Source: Candidatus Binatia bacterium (GTDB lineage: Bacteria > Desulfobacterota > Binatia > UBA1149 > JAJCZL01). From it: a stretch of 64,000 nt of DNA. The position numbers and the translations under genes were made by a program. The stretch lies in contig JANQEO010000425.1 in assembly GCA_028278325.1 (NCBI GenBank), positions 1 to 64,000 of the forward strand. The letters are read 5' to 3'. A model generated the notes under the pieces. The model ran no database searches, was not told where the DNA came from, and saw only the letters and a program-made list of their open reading frames with translations. This document shows, piece by piece, positions 1-8,724 of the stretch (position 1 is its first letter; each line of letters starts with the position of its first letter).

Positions 1-1
1 T

Positions 2-3000
2 ATCACCGGCGGCACGCTCGACAACATCGACGACTGCCTGACGGCGGCGGGCAAGGGGGGCAAAGAGTGCTTGCTGGTCTGGGGCGTTCCTCGCAACAGC
101 GCGGGCGATCCTTCCCTCGACAAGAAGGGCAACGTCACCAAGTCCAAGATCGAGTGTGTCGATGGTGATGCCTGTGACATGGACGGGACGGCCAACGGCG
201 TGTGCACCTTCCACTGGGGCGCCTGCGTCAATGCCGGCGGAACTCCGACCGGAGGCAACACCTGCGAGAGCGGAAACCTGACTACCCTCGAGATCAAGAA
301 GCCCGGCGAGAAAGACGTCAACAAGAAGGCGTTCAAGTCGCCTCAGGCAGTCTTCATCGAGCGCTTGATCGACGACGAAATCGGTGACGGCGGCCTGTTG
401 CCCTCGCCCTCGACCGAGACCTGCACGGCCGAAGACCTGACCCTCAAGGTGCCGCTGCAAACCAAGAAAGGCTTTTGCTTCGACGTCAGCGGCGGAACCC
501 TCACGACCAACAAGTGCGAAGGCGACTCGGAGTGCACCGACGGCTATTGCGTGAGGACCCAGAAGAAGAACAAGCAAGTCGTGAAGCTCATCGTCAGCGA
601 CGGAGGCTCTACGAAGGATTCCGACGCGCTGAAGTTCTTCTGTCTGCCCCCCGCAGCGGGAACCCAATCGGCCGAGGCCATGGACCTTGATACGGGATCG
701 GGCGCGACGGCGGCTGATCTGATTGGCGGACCTTTGGCCATGGGGCGCCTTGATGTGGGTGACCACCTGCTTCGCAACGGTCACATACGCACCGTCATCC
801 GTGGCCCGGGCCGAGAGCGCATGAACTTCTACCAGCAGGGCGGCCATATAATTGATGCCGACCTGGTACGTGACGATCCCGCCGATGACCGTGACAGTTG
901 GATGGGTGAACAACTCTTGCTCAATCTGTCCAACACGCAGGCGACTGATACCGTTAGCGTCCTCAACGACGGCACGGACGGCAATGCGGCAATCGTCCGA
1001 ACCAGCGGTGAGGACACCCTGGTCGATTTCGTCACTCCAGACGCGGCCATCTACGCTGCCGGCGACACACTATCGACACCCTTTGCGACCGACGATGTGG
1101 ATCTGCCGGTAGACCTGGTCACCGACTACATCCTGAAGGGCGATGCCAACTACATCCAGGTCGTCACGACCGTCAACAACCAGAGCGCGGGTCTTCTACA
1201 GCTGTTCATGGGCGGCTACCTGAATCCGGGCGGAGAGCTGGAGGCTTTCGGCCCGGACATGGGCTTCGGGGAGCCCCAGCTACGCCTTGGCGCGACCGTG
1301 CCGGGTCAGGGCACGCCCATGAACTTCCTCGGCTTTCAGGGGATCATGGGCGCCAGCGGCGTGACATACGGTTGGGTGTTCGACGGGCTGTCCGAGTTCG
1401 GTTCTCTGAACACGAGCTCCTTTGCGCAGAGCGGGATCTTCGCATGGGGTGACGGCTTTACCCTGCTGGGTCTTCTCAACAGCTCTCAGCAGGGCAAGGC
1501 TAGTCATTTCTTCAACGCTCTGCAGGTTCCGGGCAACGACTCCAACTCCTTCAGGCGTTGGTTCGTTGTGGGCGAGACGATCGCCGACGTCAGTAAAGCG
1601 AGAGAAGAGATCTTCGGACGAAAGCTCGGCATTATCCAAGGAACCATCACGAGCAATGGTGAGCCCGTGGACGGCGCACGCGTCGCGGTCCTCAGGGGCC
1701 AGGCGGTGCCTTCGTTCTGTATACCGGGCTTCAGCTGCGCTTCCGTACCCTCGGCCACGATCACGGACGAGGCCGGTTTCTATCGCTTCGTCGTGCCGGA
1801 GGGAACCTACCGCGTAACTGTCAGAGCTGACGGCACGCCCTACGATCCGCATCCTGTCGACGGGGCCAACGTCCCGAACGAGATCTCGGTGGAGGTGAAA
1901 AAGAAGAAGACGGTGGTGCAGGATGTAGACCTGCCGGAAACGGGCGCACTGCAGGTCACGATCGTGGACCACAACAGCAACCCGATCGCCGGCAAGGTTT
2001 CGGTTGTCGGAATCAAGGAGAGTCCGGAGCCGTTCACGGGCCGCAGTCCCGGCGGCTTCCTCGATGCCTTCGGACGTTTCTTCGGAACCCCGATCGACGA
2101 GAAGGACAACGAGGTGTTCGGCCTCGTCGACGTGCGGTTCACGGACACGTCGGGTGATACCGGCACATTCAGCTTGGAGCCGGGCAACTATCACGTAGTC
2201 GTGTCCCACGGGCCCGAGTACGACATCTTTGATCAAGCCATAACGATCACGGCCGGCAATACGGAGGTGGTGAATGCGACGGTGAACCAGGTCGTAGATA
2301 CTACCGGCTTCGTATCGATTGATACCCATGTGCACAGCCTTCAGAGCCCCGACAGCACGGTGTCAGCCGAGCGGCGGGTGATCTCGATGCTGGCTGAGGG
2401 CGTGGACTTCTACGCGACTACCGACCACGGCTATTTGGACGATCATGGCCCGACGGTGGCGGCGCTGGGCGCGAGCTCCTTGATCAAGACAGCGGTCGGC
2501 GAAGAGATCACGACCTTCACCTACGGTCACTTCAACGTTTGGCCTCAGGTGCAGGACGGCTCGACCATCACCAACGGTGCATTGGATTGGGGTCGCACGG
2601 ACGGGTTCCCGAGCACGGACCTGTCGTACGATCTCCTTCCCAGTGAGATCTTCGGAACCTACAACCCAGCGACGCAGGTGATCCAGATCGACCACTTCAA
2701 CAGCGGGACGCTCGGCCACTTCAACAACATCGGCATCGACACCGAGGCCATCCCGCCGGCCAGTTCTACGCTGGTCTATCGCTGCGACGGTGTGCCGATC
2801 ACCGCAGGGAGCCCGCGGGCAGGAATGCCCTGCAACCCAGAGGTCTGCATTGGCGGCTCCAACGACGGTGGCGACTGCAGTGCCAACGGCGATGCCGACT
2901 GTCCTGGCGGGGTTTGTAACCCCGACGCCCTGACTCTGGGGCGCGATTGTCCCGGCACCAGCAATTGCGTGCCGATAGCGGGCAGCTTGGCCTCGGAATT

Positions 3001-3880
3001 CCGCCTCGACCCGGCTGTGACCAACCTCTACGACGGCGGTTACACCGCATTGGAGGTTTGGATCGAAGCCAGCCGCAGTCAGACGGAGCTGGCCTTGCAC
3101 GACAACCTCGGTGACTGGGCCACGCTGATCAACCAGGGAATCTTCAAGACCGGGATCGCGGATTCAGACACGCACTCGCGTGTGATCGTGCAGGCCGGCA
3201 GCCCGAGGACCTATGTTGCCTCGCCCACGGACGCGCCGGGGTCGATAGTCCCGGGTGATCTCGCCATGCGCGTCAACGAAGGCCGGGCGATAGGATCGGG
3301 CGGCTTGTTCATGACGGTGGAATTGGTGGGCGATGCCGCGGCCACAGCGTCGCATGCTATCGGCGACGCGCTGACCGTCGACGCGGCCGCGGGAGTCAAC
3401 GCCAATAGCATCGACATTCACGTCGAGTCGCCTACCTGGGCCGAGTTCGACACTATCGATGTGTACATCAACGAAACGCCGACCTGCGTGACGGGCATAA
3501 CCTTCTTCGGCGTGGCTGACAGGGAGTGCGACGTATCGCCCACGACGACGTTGAGCTTCGCACCTTCGACGAGCACGGGCGTCTCGGGGAGTGGTCAAAG
3601 GCTGACTCACGACGTTAGCATTCCGCTGACAGTGACCGAGGACACCTGGGTCATCGTGGTGGCGCGTGGCACAGACGGCGTCTCGGCGCCTCTGTTCCCG
3701 GTCAATCCTCTCGACCTGCAGGAGGCGGGCAACTTGAGCTTGGCCGGTTTGACCGACTCGGGCTCATCGCCGCCTTGGAACCTCGGACAGTCGGGGCAGT
3801 TGGCTATGGCCTTCTCGAACCCGCTGTTCTTCGACTTCGAGGGAGACGGCTTCTGCCACGGGGGGACGGCCTGCCCGTAG
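2..3880 (+). CDS. PHP/CehA-like metallohydrolase with carboxypeptidase-regulatory-like repeats (5' partial)
   Basis: The reading frame is open to the left edge, so the true start lies outside the window; at least 1292 residues are encoded. Two beta-sandwich segments of carboxypeptidase-regulatory type (about residues 540-615 and 645-755, e.g. GTITSNGEPVDGARVAVL) precede a PHP-type metallohydrolase domain. Metal-ligand candidates are visible: DTHVH at 774-778, TTDHG with D808/H809, and DSDTH ending at H1058. This arrangement fits the CehA/McbA group of predicted metal-dependent phosphoesterases. A Cys-rich insert (about residues 928-990, with SNDGGDC and DCPGGVC) interrupts the catalytic domain, and further Cys clusters lie near the visible N-terminus. 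Export is inferred from the disulfide-like cysteines; the signal peptide is not in the window. A strong hairpin follows the stop. Substrate is unknown. Confidence 0.8.
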   Translation: MTGGTLDNIDDCLTAAGKGGKECLLVWGVPRNSAGDPSLDKKGNVTKSKIECVDGDACDMDGTANGVCTFHWGACVNAGGTPTGGNTCESGNLTTLEIKKPGEKDVNKKAFKSPQAVFIERLIDDEIGDGGLLPSPSTETCTAEDLTLKVPLQTKKGFCFDVSGGTLTTNKCEGDSECTDGYCVRTQKKNKQVVKLIVSDGGSTKDSDALKFFCLPPAAGTQSAEAMDLDTGSGATAADLIGGPLAMGRLDVGDHLLRNGHIRTVIRGPGRERMNFYQQGGHIIDADLVRDDPADDRDSWMGEQLLLNLSNTQATDTVSVLNDGTDGNAAIVRTSGEDTLVDFVTPDAAIYAAGDTLSTPFATDDVDLPVDLVTDYILKGDANYIQVVTTVNNQSAGLLQLFMGGYLNPGGELEAFGPDMGFGEPQLRLGATVPGQGTPMNFLGFQGIMGASGVTYGWVFDGLSEFGSLNTSSFAQSGIFAWGDGFTLLGLLNSSQQGKASHFFNALQVPGNDSNSFRRWFVVGETIADVSKAREEIFGRKLGIIQGTITSNGEPVDGARVAVLRGQAVPSFCIPGFSCASVPSATITDEAGFYRFVVPEGTYRVTVRADGTPYDPHPVDGANVPNEISVEVKKKKTVVQDVDLPETGALQVTIVDHNSNPIAGKVSVVGIKESPEPFTGRSPGGFLDAFGRFFGTPIDEKDNEVFGLVDVRFTDTSGDTGTFSLEPGNYHVVVSHGPEYDIFDQAITITAGNTEVVNATVNQVVDTTGFVSIDTHVHSLQSPDSTVSAERRVISMLAEGVDFYATTDHGYLDDHGPTVAALGASSLIKTAVGEEITTFTYGHFNVWPQVQDGSTITNGALDWGRTDGFPSTDLSYDLLPSEIFGTYNPATQVIQIDHFNSGTLGHFNNIGIDTEAIPPASSTLVYRCDGVPITAGSPRAGMPCNPEVCIGGSNDGGDCSANGDADCPGGVCNPDALTLGRDCPGTSNCVPIAGSLASEFRLDPAVTNLYDGGYTALEVWIEASRSQTELALHDNLGDWATLINQGIFKTGIADSDTHSRVIVQAGSPRTYVASPTDAPGSIVPGDLAMRVNEGRAIGSGGLFMTVELVGDAAATASHAIGDALTVDAAAGVNANSIDIHVESPTWAEFDTIDVYINETPTCVTGITFFGVADRECDVSPTTTLSFAPSTSTGVSGSGQRLTHDVSIPLTVTEDTWVIVVARGTDGVSAPLFPVNPLDLQEAGNLSLAGLTDSGSSPPWNLGQSGQLAMAFSNPLFFDFEGDGFCHGGTACP

Positions 3881-3912
3881 AAAGCCCGTTTCTCTCGAAT
3901 CGTCTCGTTGTT

Positions 3913-3949
3913 AGAATGGCGAGGGCCGCATCGCGGCCCTCGCCATTCT
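3913..3949 (+). terminator. 17-bp perfect stem hairpin after the metallohydrolase gene
   Basis: A 17-bp perfect inverted repeat (3913-3929 and 3933-3949) with a 3-nt loop begins 33 nt after the stop codon at 3880 and ends 19 nt before the next ATG. The tail is only moderately T-rich (TGTTGT). It most likely ends the upstream transcript. Confidence 0.75.
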
Positions 3950-3968
3950 TGTTGTATCGAGGTTAGTC

Positions 3969-5225
3969 ATGCTCTCTCGCATAGCACTTGCGTTTTGCTC
4001 GCTGGTCGTCGTTTTCTCCGCCGTTCCGGCCGAGGCTGCCGGCAAATTCGAGACCTTTTTCGATCGCTTGGAACAGTCCTATGTCGCCGGCCAGTTCACG
4101 CTGATGGATCCGCTCAAGTACCGCGACGGCAAGGTACTGGTATTCCCCGCCCGCGTGGCAGAGACCGCATACGAGAAGAACGAGAACATTCGTACGGTGA
4201 TGATCGTGCAGGAGCTCAAGGGATCCCAGCAGACTTCGCCGATACTCGGTGGTGACGTCTTCTTTGCGATGATTCGTACGCTACCGAAATACTCGTATTG
4301 GCGAGACAATCTGCCGTTGACACCCCACCACGGAATCATCGGAGGCACTCGCCACGTGTTCCGTGGTGACGAAATGGGCGTCGCAACCCGTATCGCCAGA
4401 GACTATACATCGTCGTTCGGGAAGGCTGTTCCAGACAAGCACTACGCGAAGAGCGCGGCCGTGGTGGCCGCCTTGCAATCCGGGGTCGAGGTGCTGCGCA
4501 CCGATGCCGCCCACAACATCCTGCACGAGCGGCGGACGACACGCTTCATGACCGACGAGACCAAGAAGAAGCTCGCCAGCTTTGTTGCTGCCGGTGACCA
4601 TGAAGACGCTATCGCCGAGGTGACCGAAGCTGCCGGGCGTTGGAAGCTCGACTTTCTCGAAGAAGCTCTCGAGAAGCTGGCTTCACGGGACGACCAGATG
4701 GGAGCCGATGCCCTGGGTGCCCTTGACGAACTGGGCAAGCCACGCGGGAAGGACAAGCTCGAGGAACTCACCGGGGCGTCCAGTGAAGCCGTGCGTGCTT
4801 ATGCATACGGAGAGCTGGCCGAGCGAGCCGGCGACGAGGAGGCTTGGGCGGCATCAGCATCCGTGCTGACGGGCGAAGCCTCGGCGGCCGTGCGAGCGGC
4901 GGTGGCGGCCGGGCTGGGCCGATCGAAGGTCGATGGTGCGATCGGGCCGCTCGCCAAAGCCATCGACAGGGGCGACGCGGTAAGCCGGGATGCCGCAGGG
5001 GCACTGGCGATGATCGGAAGCCCGAAGGCCATAAGCGTCCTCGAAGATGCCGTAGTGAACGGAAAGGGAGAGGCCAAGATCGGCTCGGTAGTGGCCCTGT
5101 CCCAGATTCATGACTGCCTTCGATGCGTGGAGTTCCTGAGCGAGCAGTACGAGTCCCACCCGGAGGAAGCCGTCAAAGACCTGATCGGCGCTGTCACCGG
5201 CCGGGCCAAACCCCACGAACACTAG
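3969..5225 (+). CDS. Exported HEAT-repeat protein, function unknown
   Basis: 418 residues. The N-terminus (MLSRIALAFCSLVVVFSAVPAEAA) is a classic signal peptide with a likely AEA cleavage motif near residue 24. Residues about 25-190 form a domain I do not recognise. From about residue 200 there are repeated Ala/Leu-rich helical pairs (for example SSEAVRAYAYGELAERAG and SAAVRAAVAAGLGRS) typical of HEAT/PBS-lyase-like repeats, which serve as protein-binding scaffolds. A CLRC pair lies near the C-terminus. The gene sits alone after a terminator; the ATG follows a GAGG about 7 nt upstream. Periplasmic location is inferred from the signal peptide. Confidence 0.75.
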   Translation: MLSRIALAFCSLVVVFSAVPAEAAGKFETFFDRLEQSYVAGQFTLMDPLKYRDGKVLVFPARVAETAYEKNENIRTVMIVQELKGSQQTSPILGGDVFFAMIRTLPKYSYWRDNLPLTPHHGIIGGTRHVFRGDEMGVATRIARDYTSSFGKAVPDKHYAKSAAVVAALQSGVEVLRTDAAHNILHERRTTRFMTDETKKKLASFVAAGDHEDAIAEVTEAAGRWKLDFLEEALEKLASRDDQMGADALGALDELGKPRGKDKLEELTGASSEAVRAYAYGELAERAGDEEAWAASASVLTGEASAAVRAAVAAGLGRSKVDGAIGPLAKAIDRGDAVSRDAAGALAMIGSPKAISVLEDAVVNGKGEAKIGSVVALSQIHDCLRCVEFLSEQYESHPEEAVKDLIGAVTGRAKPHEH

Positions 5226-5290
5226 TCTCCGGCCGCGTTAGCGCGCCCCGCGGTTTCTGATACGAGAGCCGGAGACGAGCCTCGGCTCGT
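5225..5290 (+). terminator. Inverted repeats after the HEAT-repeat gene
   Basis: A 9-bp inverted repeat (5225-5233 with 5268-5276) starts at the TAG stop, and a compact 7-bp repeat (5275-5281 with 5284-5290) follows it directly. There is no T-tract, so termination is only a possibility; the structure could instead lie in the rnhB leader. Confidence 0.3.
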
Positions 5291-5301
5291 GTGAAGGGGA
5301 A

Positions 5302-5961
5302 GTGGGCAAGAGCAAGGACACGACGGCGCTCAGCCCTCCCATGCACCTCGAGCAGCTCTTGTGGCAACTGGGCTACGCGAGAGTAGGCGGGGTCGACGAG
5401 GTCGGCCTCGGCCCGTTGGCGGGACCGGTAGTGGCTGCGGTCGTGGTCGTCACGTCGGGGGCCGAGCGACTCCCTGTTCGCGATTCCAAACGGCTAAGCG
5501 CCAAGCAAAGAGAGGCCCTCGAGCCGGCGATCCGTGAGTCGGCCGCTGATGTGGCTCTCGGCGTGGTGGACGTGGCCGAGGTCGATGAACTCGGAGTTCA
5601 CAACGCCGGAGTCGAAGCCATGAGACGCGCCGTGGCCGGCCTTACGCCGCCTGCCGACTACCTGCTTCTCGATGCGCGCACCGTGCCGGGGACCGATATC
5701 CCTCAATCGGCCTTCGTCAAGGCCGACGCTACCGTTTACTCGGTAGCCGCCGCGTCCATCGTTGCCAAGGTGCACCGCGACGGGATCATGGGACGTCTCG
5801 ACCGGGAGTTCCCCGGTTACGGGCTGGGCGCACACATGGGCTACGGTACCTCCGCTCATCTCGAGGCTCTCCGACGCCTCGGGCCCAGCCCCATACATCG
5901 CCGCTCCTTCGCCCCGGTTCGCGATCTCTGCTCAACGGGGCAGGGGGAGGAAACGGGGTGA
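5302..5961 (+). CDS. rnhB: Ribonuclease HII
   Basis: 219 residues, a normal length for RNase HII, which cuts the RNA strand of RNA/DNA hybrids and removes misincorporated ribonucleotides from DNA. The N-terminal catalytic motif is GVDEVGLGPLAGPV (the family usually reads DEAGRGPLAG), supplying the first Asp-Glu pair; further acidic residues are seen in LLLDARTV and MGRLDREFPGYG. The C-terminal YGTSAHLEALRRLGPSPIHR is characteristic of the family. The start is GTG at 5302 preceded by GAAGGGGAA, a good ribosome binding site. Confidence 0.93.
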   Translation: MGKSKDTTALSPPMHLEQLLWQLGYARVGGVDEVGLGPLAGPVVAAVVVVTSGAERLPVRDSKRLSAKQREALEPAIRESAADVALGVVDVAEVDELGVHNAGVEAMRRAVAGLTPPADYLLLDARTVPGTDIPQSAFVKADATVYSVAAASIVAKVHRDGIMGRLDREFPGYGLGAHMGYGTSAHLEALRRLGPSPIHRRSFAPVRDLCSTGQGEETG

Positions 5962-5973
5962 ATGGGAGCCGTT

Positions 5974-6000
5974 TTGCACCCGGTTTCGTAATGCTCTAAT
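5974..6000 (+). promoter_or_regulatory. Candidate promoter of the GST gene, near-leaderless
   Basis: TTGCAC (5974-5979) and TCTAAT (5995-6000) are separated by 15 bp, slightly short for sigma-70. The -10-like box is 8 nt before the ATG at 6009 and there is no Shine-Dalgarno, so the mRNA would have almost no leader. Confidence 0.4.
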
Positions 6001-6008
6001 TTGGTCAA

Positions 6009-6617
6009 ATGAAGCTCTACGACAGCCCCGATTGTCCATTCGCCGGCAAGGTACGCATCGTCCTCGTCGAGAACGATATGGAGTTCGAGACCATATCCGT
6101 TGATCTCGAGAGCGGGGAGCAGCGCTCGGAGAGTTTTCTCAAGCTCAACCCCTTCGCGAAGGTGCCGGTCCTCATTGATGGAGAAGGCGACGAAGAGTAC
6201 GTGGTCTACGATTCGACCATCATTAACGAGTACCTCAATGACGAGTATGTCTTGGATCTGCTTCCCGAAGACATGGCTGAGCGGGCGCGCATTCGGTTGC
6301 TCGAAGATTTCGCCGACAACGCTTTCACGCTGCCGGTAATGGCCATCGAGAGGGAGATGAAGAAGCCTGAAACCGCGCGTGACGAGGAAAGGGTCTCCAA
6401 GGCCCGCACCTTGATCGGTGAAGGGTTGCAGATGCTCGATTCTCAGCTCAGCGGACGTGAGTATCTCGGTGGCGACTTCTCGCTGGCGGATGTGGCGTTC
6501 GCGCCGGCAGCCTTGAGGCTGGAATCCATCGATGCCGCCCCCGCAGCCGGTCTGTCCAACGTCAACTCCTGGATCTCTCGATTGCGCGGGCGCGCGTCGG
6601 TCGCCCAGTTGGGCTGA
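6009..6617 (+). CDS. Glutathione S-transferase family protein
   Basis: 202 residues. The N-terminal thioredoxin-like domain starts MKLYDSPDCPFAGKVRIVL, with the CPF motif in the place of the usual Ser/Cys active site, followed by NPFAKVPVLIDG (the cis-Pro segment) and a Glu/Asp-Ser-like YDSTIINEYL for gamma-glutamyl binding. The C-terminal helical domain contains YLGGDFSLADVAFAP, typical of the stringent-starvation/GST group. It may be a glutathione-dependent enzyme or an SspA-like regulator; sequence alone does not decide. The 3' end is close to nuoI, whose preferred start lies 23 nt beyond this stop. Confidence 0.85.
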   Translation: MKLYDSPDCPFAGKVRIVLVENDMEFETISVDLESGEQRSESFLKLNPFAKVPVLIDGEGDEEYVVYDSTIINEYLNDEYVLDLLPEDMAERARIRLLEDFADNAFTLPVMAIEREMKKPETARDEERVSKARTLIGEGLQMLDSQLSGREYLGGDFSLADVAFAPAALRLESIDAAPAAGLSNVNSWISRLRGRASVAQLG

Positions 6618-6639
6618 CCTCGTCGGGAGGCTCGCCGCT

Positions 6640-7227
6640 TTGAGACGCCCCGAAGAACTCAGCTTCAGCGAACGGCTCTACATCCGCGAGGTGGTCCGTG
6701 GCCTGGCCGTCACCGGCCGGCGCTTTTGGCGCAACCTGTGGCTGCACATCATTCATCAATTCGGCGCGGGCAAGGACGAAGAGGCGGCCGTCACGCTGCA
6801 ATATCCGGAGTCCTACATAACCTACGGCCGTGAGTACCGGGGCAGCCATCGGCTCACTCTCAAGGATGACGGTTCGGTTCGTTGCACCGCCTGCTTCCTT
6901 TGCGCCACGGCATGTCCGGCCCGCTGCATTCACATCGAGGCGGGCGAAGCCGAGGATCCGATGGTCGAGAAGTACCCGGTGAGGTACGAGATCGACACCC
7001 TTCGCTGCATCTACTGCGGAATGTGCGTGGAGGCCTGCCCTTGCGACGCCATCCGCATGGACACCTCGGTGCATCCGAAGGTTGCCGGTTATTCCCGCAC
7101 CGACTTCATCGAGGACAAGCAGGCGCTCATGCAGCGGTCACGTACGATGGAAACAGGCGACATCGACGTGCTGATGGAAGAGATGTTGTCCGGATACCGT
7201 CGGGCCGAGGAGCACACCGACAACTGA
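6640..7227 (+). CDS. nuoI: NADH-quinone oxidoreductase subunit I
   Basis: NuoI carries two [4Fe-4S] clusters (N6a, N6b) that pass electrons between the peripheral arm and NuoB in complex I. Both ferredoxin motifs are present: CTACFLCATACPARC and CIYCGMCVEACPCDAI. The C-terminal FIEDKQALMQR also fits. I place the start at TTG 6640 because GGGAGG lies 9 nt upstream and the resulting 195-residue protein has the usual length; the longer frame from 6532 would run inside the GST gene. No other nuo gene is adjacent; nuoB, nuoF and nuoG are 5 kb downstream, so the complex I genes are scattered. Confidence 0.92.
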   Translation: MRRPEELSFSERLYIREVVRGLAVTGRRFWRNLWLHIIHQFGAGKDEEAAVTLQYPESYITYGREYRGSHRLTLKDDGSVRCTACFLCATACPARCIHIEAGEAEDPMVEKYPVRYEIDTLRCIYCGMCVEACPCDAIRMDTSVHPKVAGYSRTDFIEDKQALMQRSRTMETGDIDVLMEEMLSGYRRAEEHTDN

Positions 7228-7452
7228 GTGCTGGTCTATTATCTTTGGAAAGAGGGCCTTCTCCGGCGGGTTGACCGCGAGAAAGTCCTGTTCTTTCTCG
7301 GCATCGGCGGCGGTCCCATGAGCCTGTCGCGGCGCTGGCCACTGGCGACATCGTTCAACTGGCCCAAGGCCATTCTATGGCCGCCGTATGCACGTAGCCT
7401 GGCGCGCTGGCTCGGCTACAGGATCGCCCTTTACAACGGTAACAGCGGATAA
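7228..7452 (+). CDS. Small basic hypothetical protein coupled to nuoI
   Basis: 74 residues, starting at a GTG that directly follows the nuoI TGA stop, so it would depend on translational coupling. The protein is rich in Leu, Arg and aromatic residues (e.g. WPKAILWPPYARSLARWLG) with a short hydrophobic stretch KVLFFLGIGGGP. I recognise no family. Its position after nuoI suggests a role near the respiratory chain, but this is a guess, and it may not be a real gene. Confidence 0.45.
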   Translation: MLVYYLWKEGLLRRVDREKVLFFLGIGGGPMSLSRRWPLATSFNWPKAILWPPYARSLARWLGYRIALYNGNSG

Positions 7453-7521
7453 CTACCAATTCCCGGGCTCCCGCGTTACTATTCCACGGATAAGGCGTAG
7501 GCATAGGCTAGGAGAGCCCAC

Positions 7522-8724
7522 ATGGCTAAGACTTACGACGAGATTATGAAAGAAGCCCGCGGCGCGGTGCCCGAGGTCAGCGTGGCAGACGTCGAGAAGC
7601 TGCTGGCTTCGAGCAAGCCGCCCGTATTGCTCGACGTACGCGAGAAGGAAGAGTATCGCGAAGGTCACCTGCCCAACGCGGTCAGTCTGCCCCGTGGGTT
7701 CCTGGAAATGCAGGTCGAGTCCAAGGTTCCCGACAAGGCCGACAAGGTCGTGACCTACTGCCAGAGCGGAGTACGTTCCCTTCTTGCCGGGCGCATCCTC
7801 AAGGAAATGGGCTACGGTGATGTCAGCTCCATGGGAGGCGGCTACGCTGCATGGAAGGGCGGTGGCCACAAGTGGGTTCAGGACTTCAAGTTCTCAACTG
7901 AGCAGCTCCAGCGCTACAGCCGCCACTTTCTGCTTCCCGAAGTAGGAGAAGAGGGGCAGGCCAAGCTGCTCGAGGCCAAGGTGCTGTGCCTCGGCGCCGG
8001 CGGGCTGGGATCGCCTGCCGCCTACTATCTGGCAGCCGCCGGTGTGGGCACCATAGGTATAGTCGACGACGATGTCGTCGACATGTCGAATCTTCAGCGC
8101 CAGATCCTACACAGTAACGACAGAGTCGGCATGCCCAAGGTCGAGTCGGCGGCCTTGACGTTGACGGCCTTGAACCCGGATGTGAACGTGGTCCAGCACC
8201 GTACGCGCTTGAGCTCGGAAAACATCATGGAGCTCATCAAGGATTACGACATCATCGTCGACGGCTGCGACAATTTCCCGACTCGTTACCTGGTCAACGA
8301 CGCCTGTGTGATGACGGGCACGCCCAACGTCCACGGCAGCATCTTCCAGTTCGAGGGGCAGGCTACAGTGTTCAAACCGGGTGACGGGCCTTGCTACCGC
8401 TGCCTCTTCCCCGAACCCCCGCCTCCCGGAATGGCTCCGAGCTGCCAAGAGGCCGGTGTCTTGGGCGTGCTGCCCGGCTTGGTAGGATCCATTCAGGCCC
8501 TCGAGGCGATGAAGCTGATCTTGGGAGCCGGTGATCCCCTTATCGGGCGCCTGGCCCACGTCGAGACTCTCGGCATGGAGATCCGAATCTTTTCATTAAG
8601 AAAGGATCCTAAGTGCCCGATGTGCGGAGAGAATCCGACGATCACTGAGCTGATCGATTACGAGGAGTTCTGCGGGTTGCCTGCGGCGGGCGAAGAGGTG
8701 GCGTCGAGCGCAGATGCCGCCTGA
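7522..8724 (+). CDS. moeB: Rhodanese-MoeB/ThiF fusion, sulfur-carrier adenylyltransferase
   Basis: 400 residues. Residues about 18-115 are a rhodanese domain with the active-site loop CQSGVRS; the rest is an E1-like adenylyltransferase with the nucleotide loop GAGGLGSPAAYYL, DDDVVDMSNLQRQ, catalytic-Cys region PCYRCLFPEPP and C-terminal zinc pair CPMCGENPTITEL. Such enzymes adenylate the C-terminal glycine of a ubiquitin-like sulfur carrier (MoaD, ThiS or a CysO type) so that sulfur can be loaded. In the better-known MoeZ and eukaryotic MOCS3/Uba4 proteins the rhodanese domain is C-terminal; here it is N-terminal. AGGAGA precedes the ATG. It overlaps the next gene by 11 nt. No carrier-protein gene is visible nearby. 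Confidence 0.9.
   Translation: MAKTYDEIMKEARGAVPEVSVADVEKLLASSKPPVLLDVREKEEYREGHLPNAVSLPRGFLEMQVESKVPDKADKVVTYCQSGVRSLLAGRILKEMGYGDVSSMGGGYAAWKGGGHKWVQDFKFSTEQLQRYSRHFLLPEVGEEGQAKLLEAKVLCLGAGGLGSPAAYYLAAAGVGTIGIVDDDVVDMSNLQRQILHSNDRVGMPKVESAALTLTALNPDVNVVQHRTRLSSENIMELIKDYDIIVDGCDNFPTRYLVNDACVMTGTPNVHGSIFQFEGQATVFKPGDGPCYRCLFPEPPPPGMAPSCQEAGVLGVLPGLVGSIQALEAMKLILGAGDPLIGRLAHVETLGMEIRIFSLRKDPKCPMCGENPTITELIDYEEFCGLPAAGEEVASSADAA

Noticed and set aside
1280-2335. Long minus-strand open frame within the metallohydrolase gene
   Set aside because: Shadow of the real plus-strand gene: repetitive Arg/His/Asp composition and no recognisable motif.
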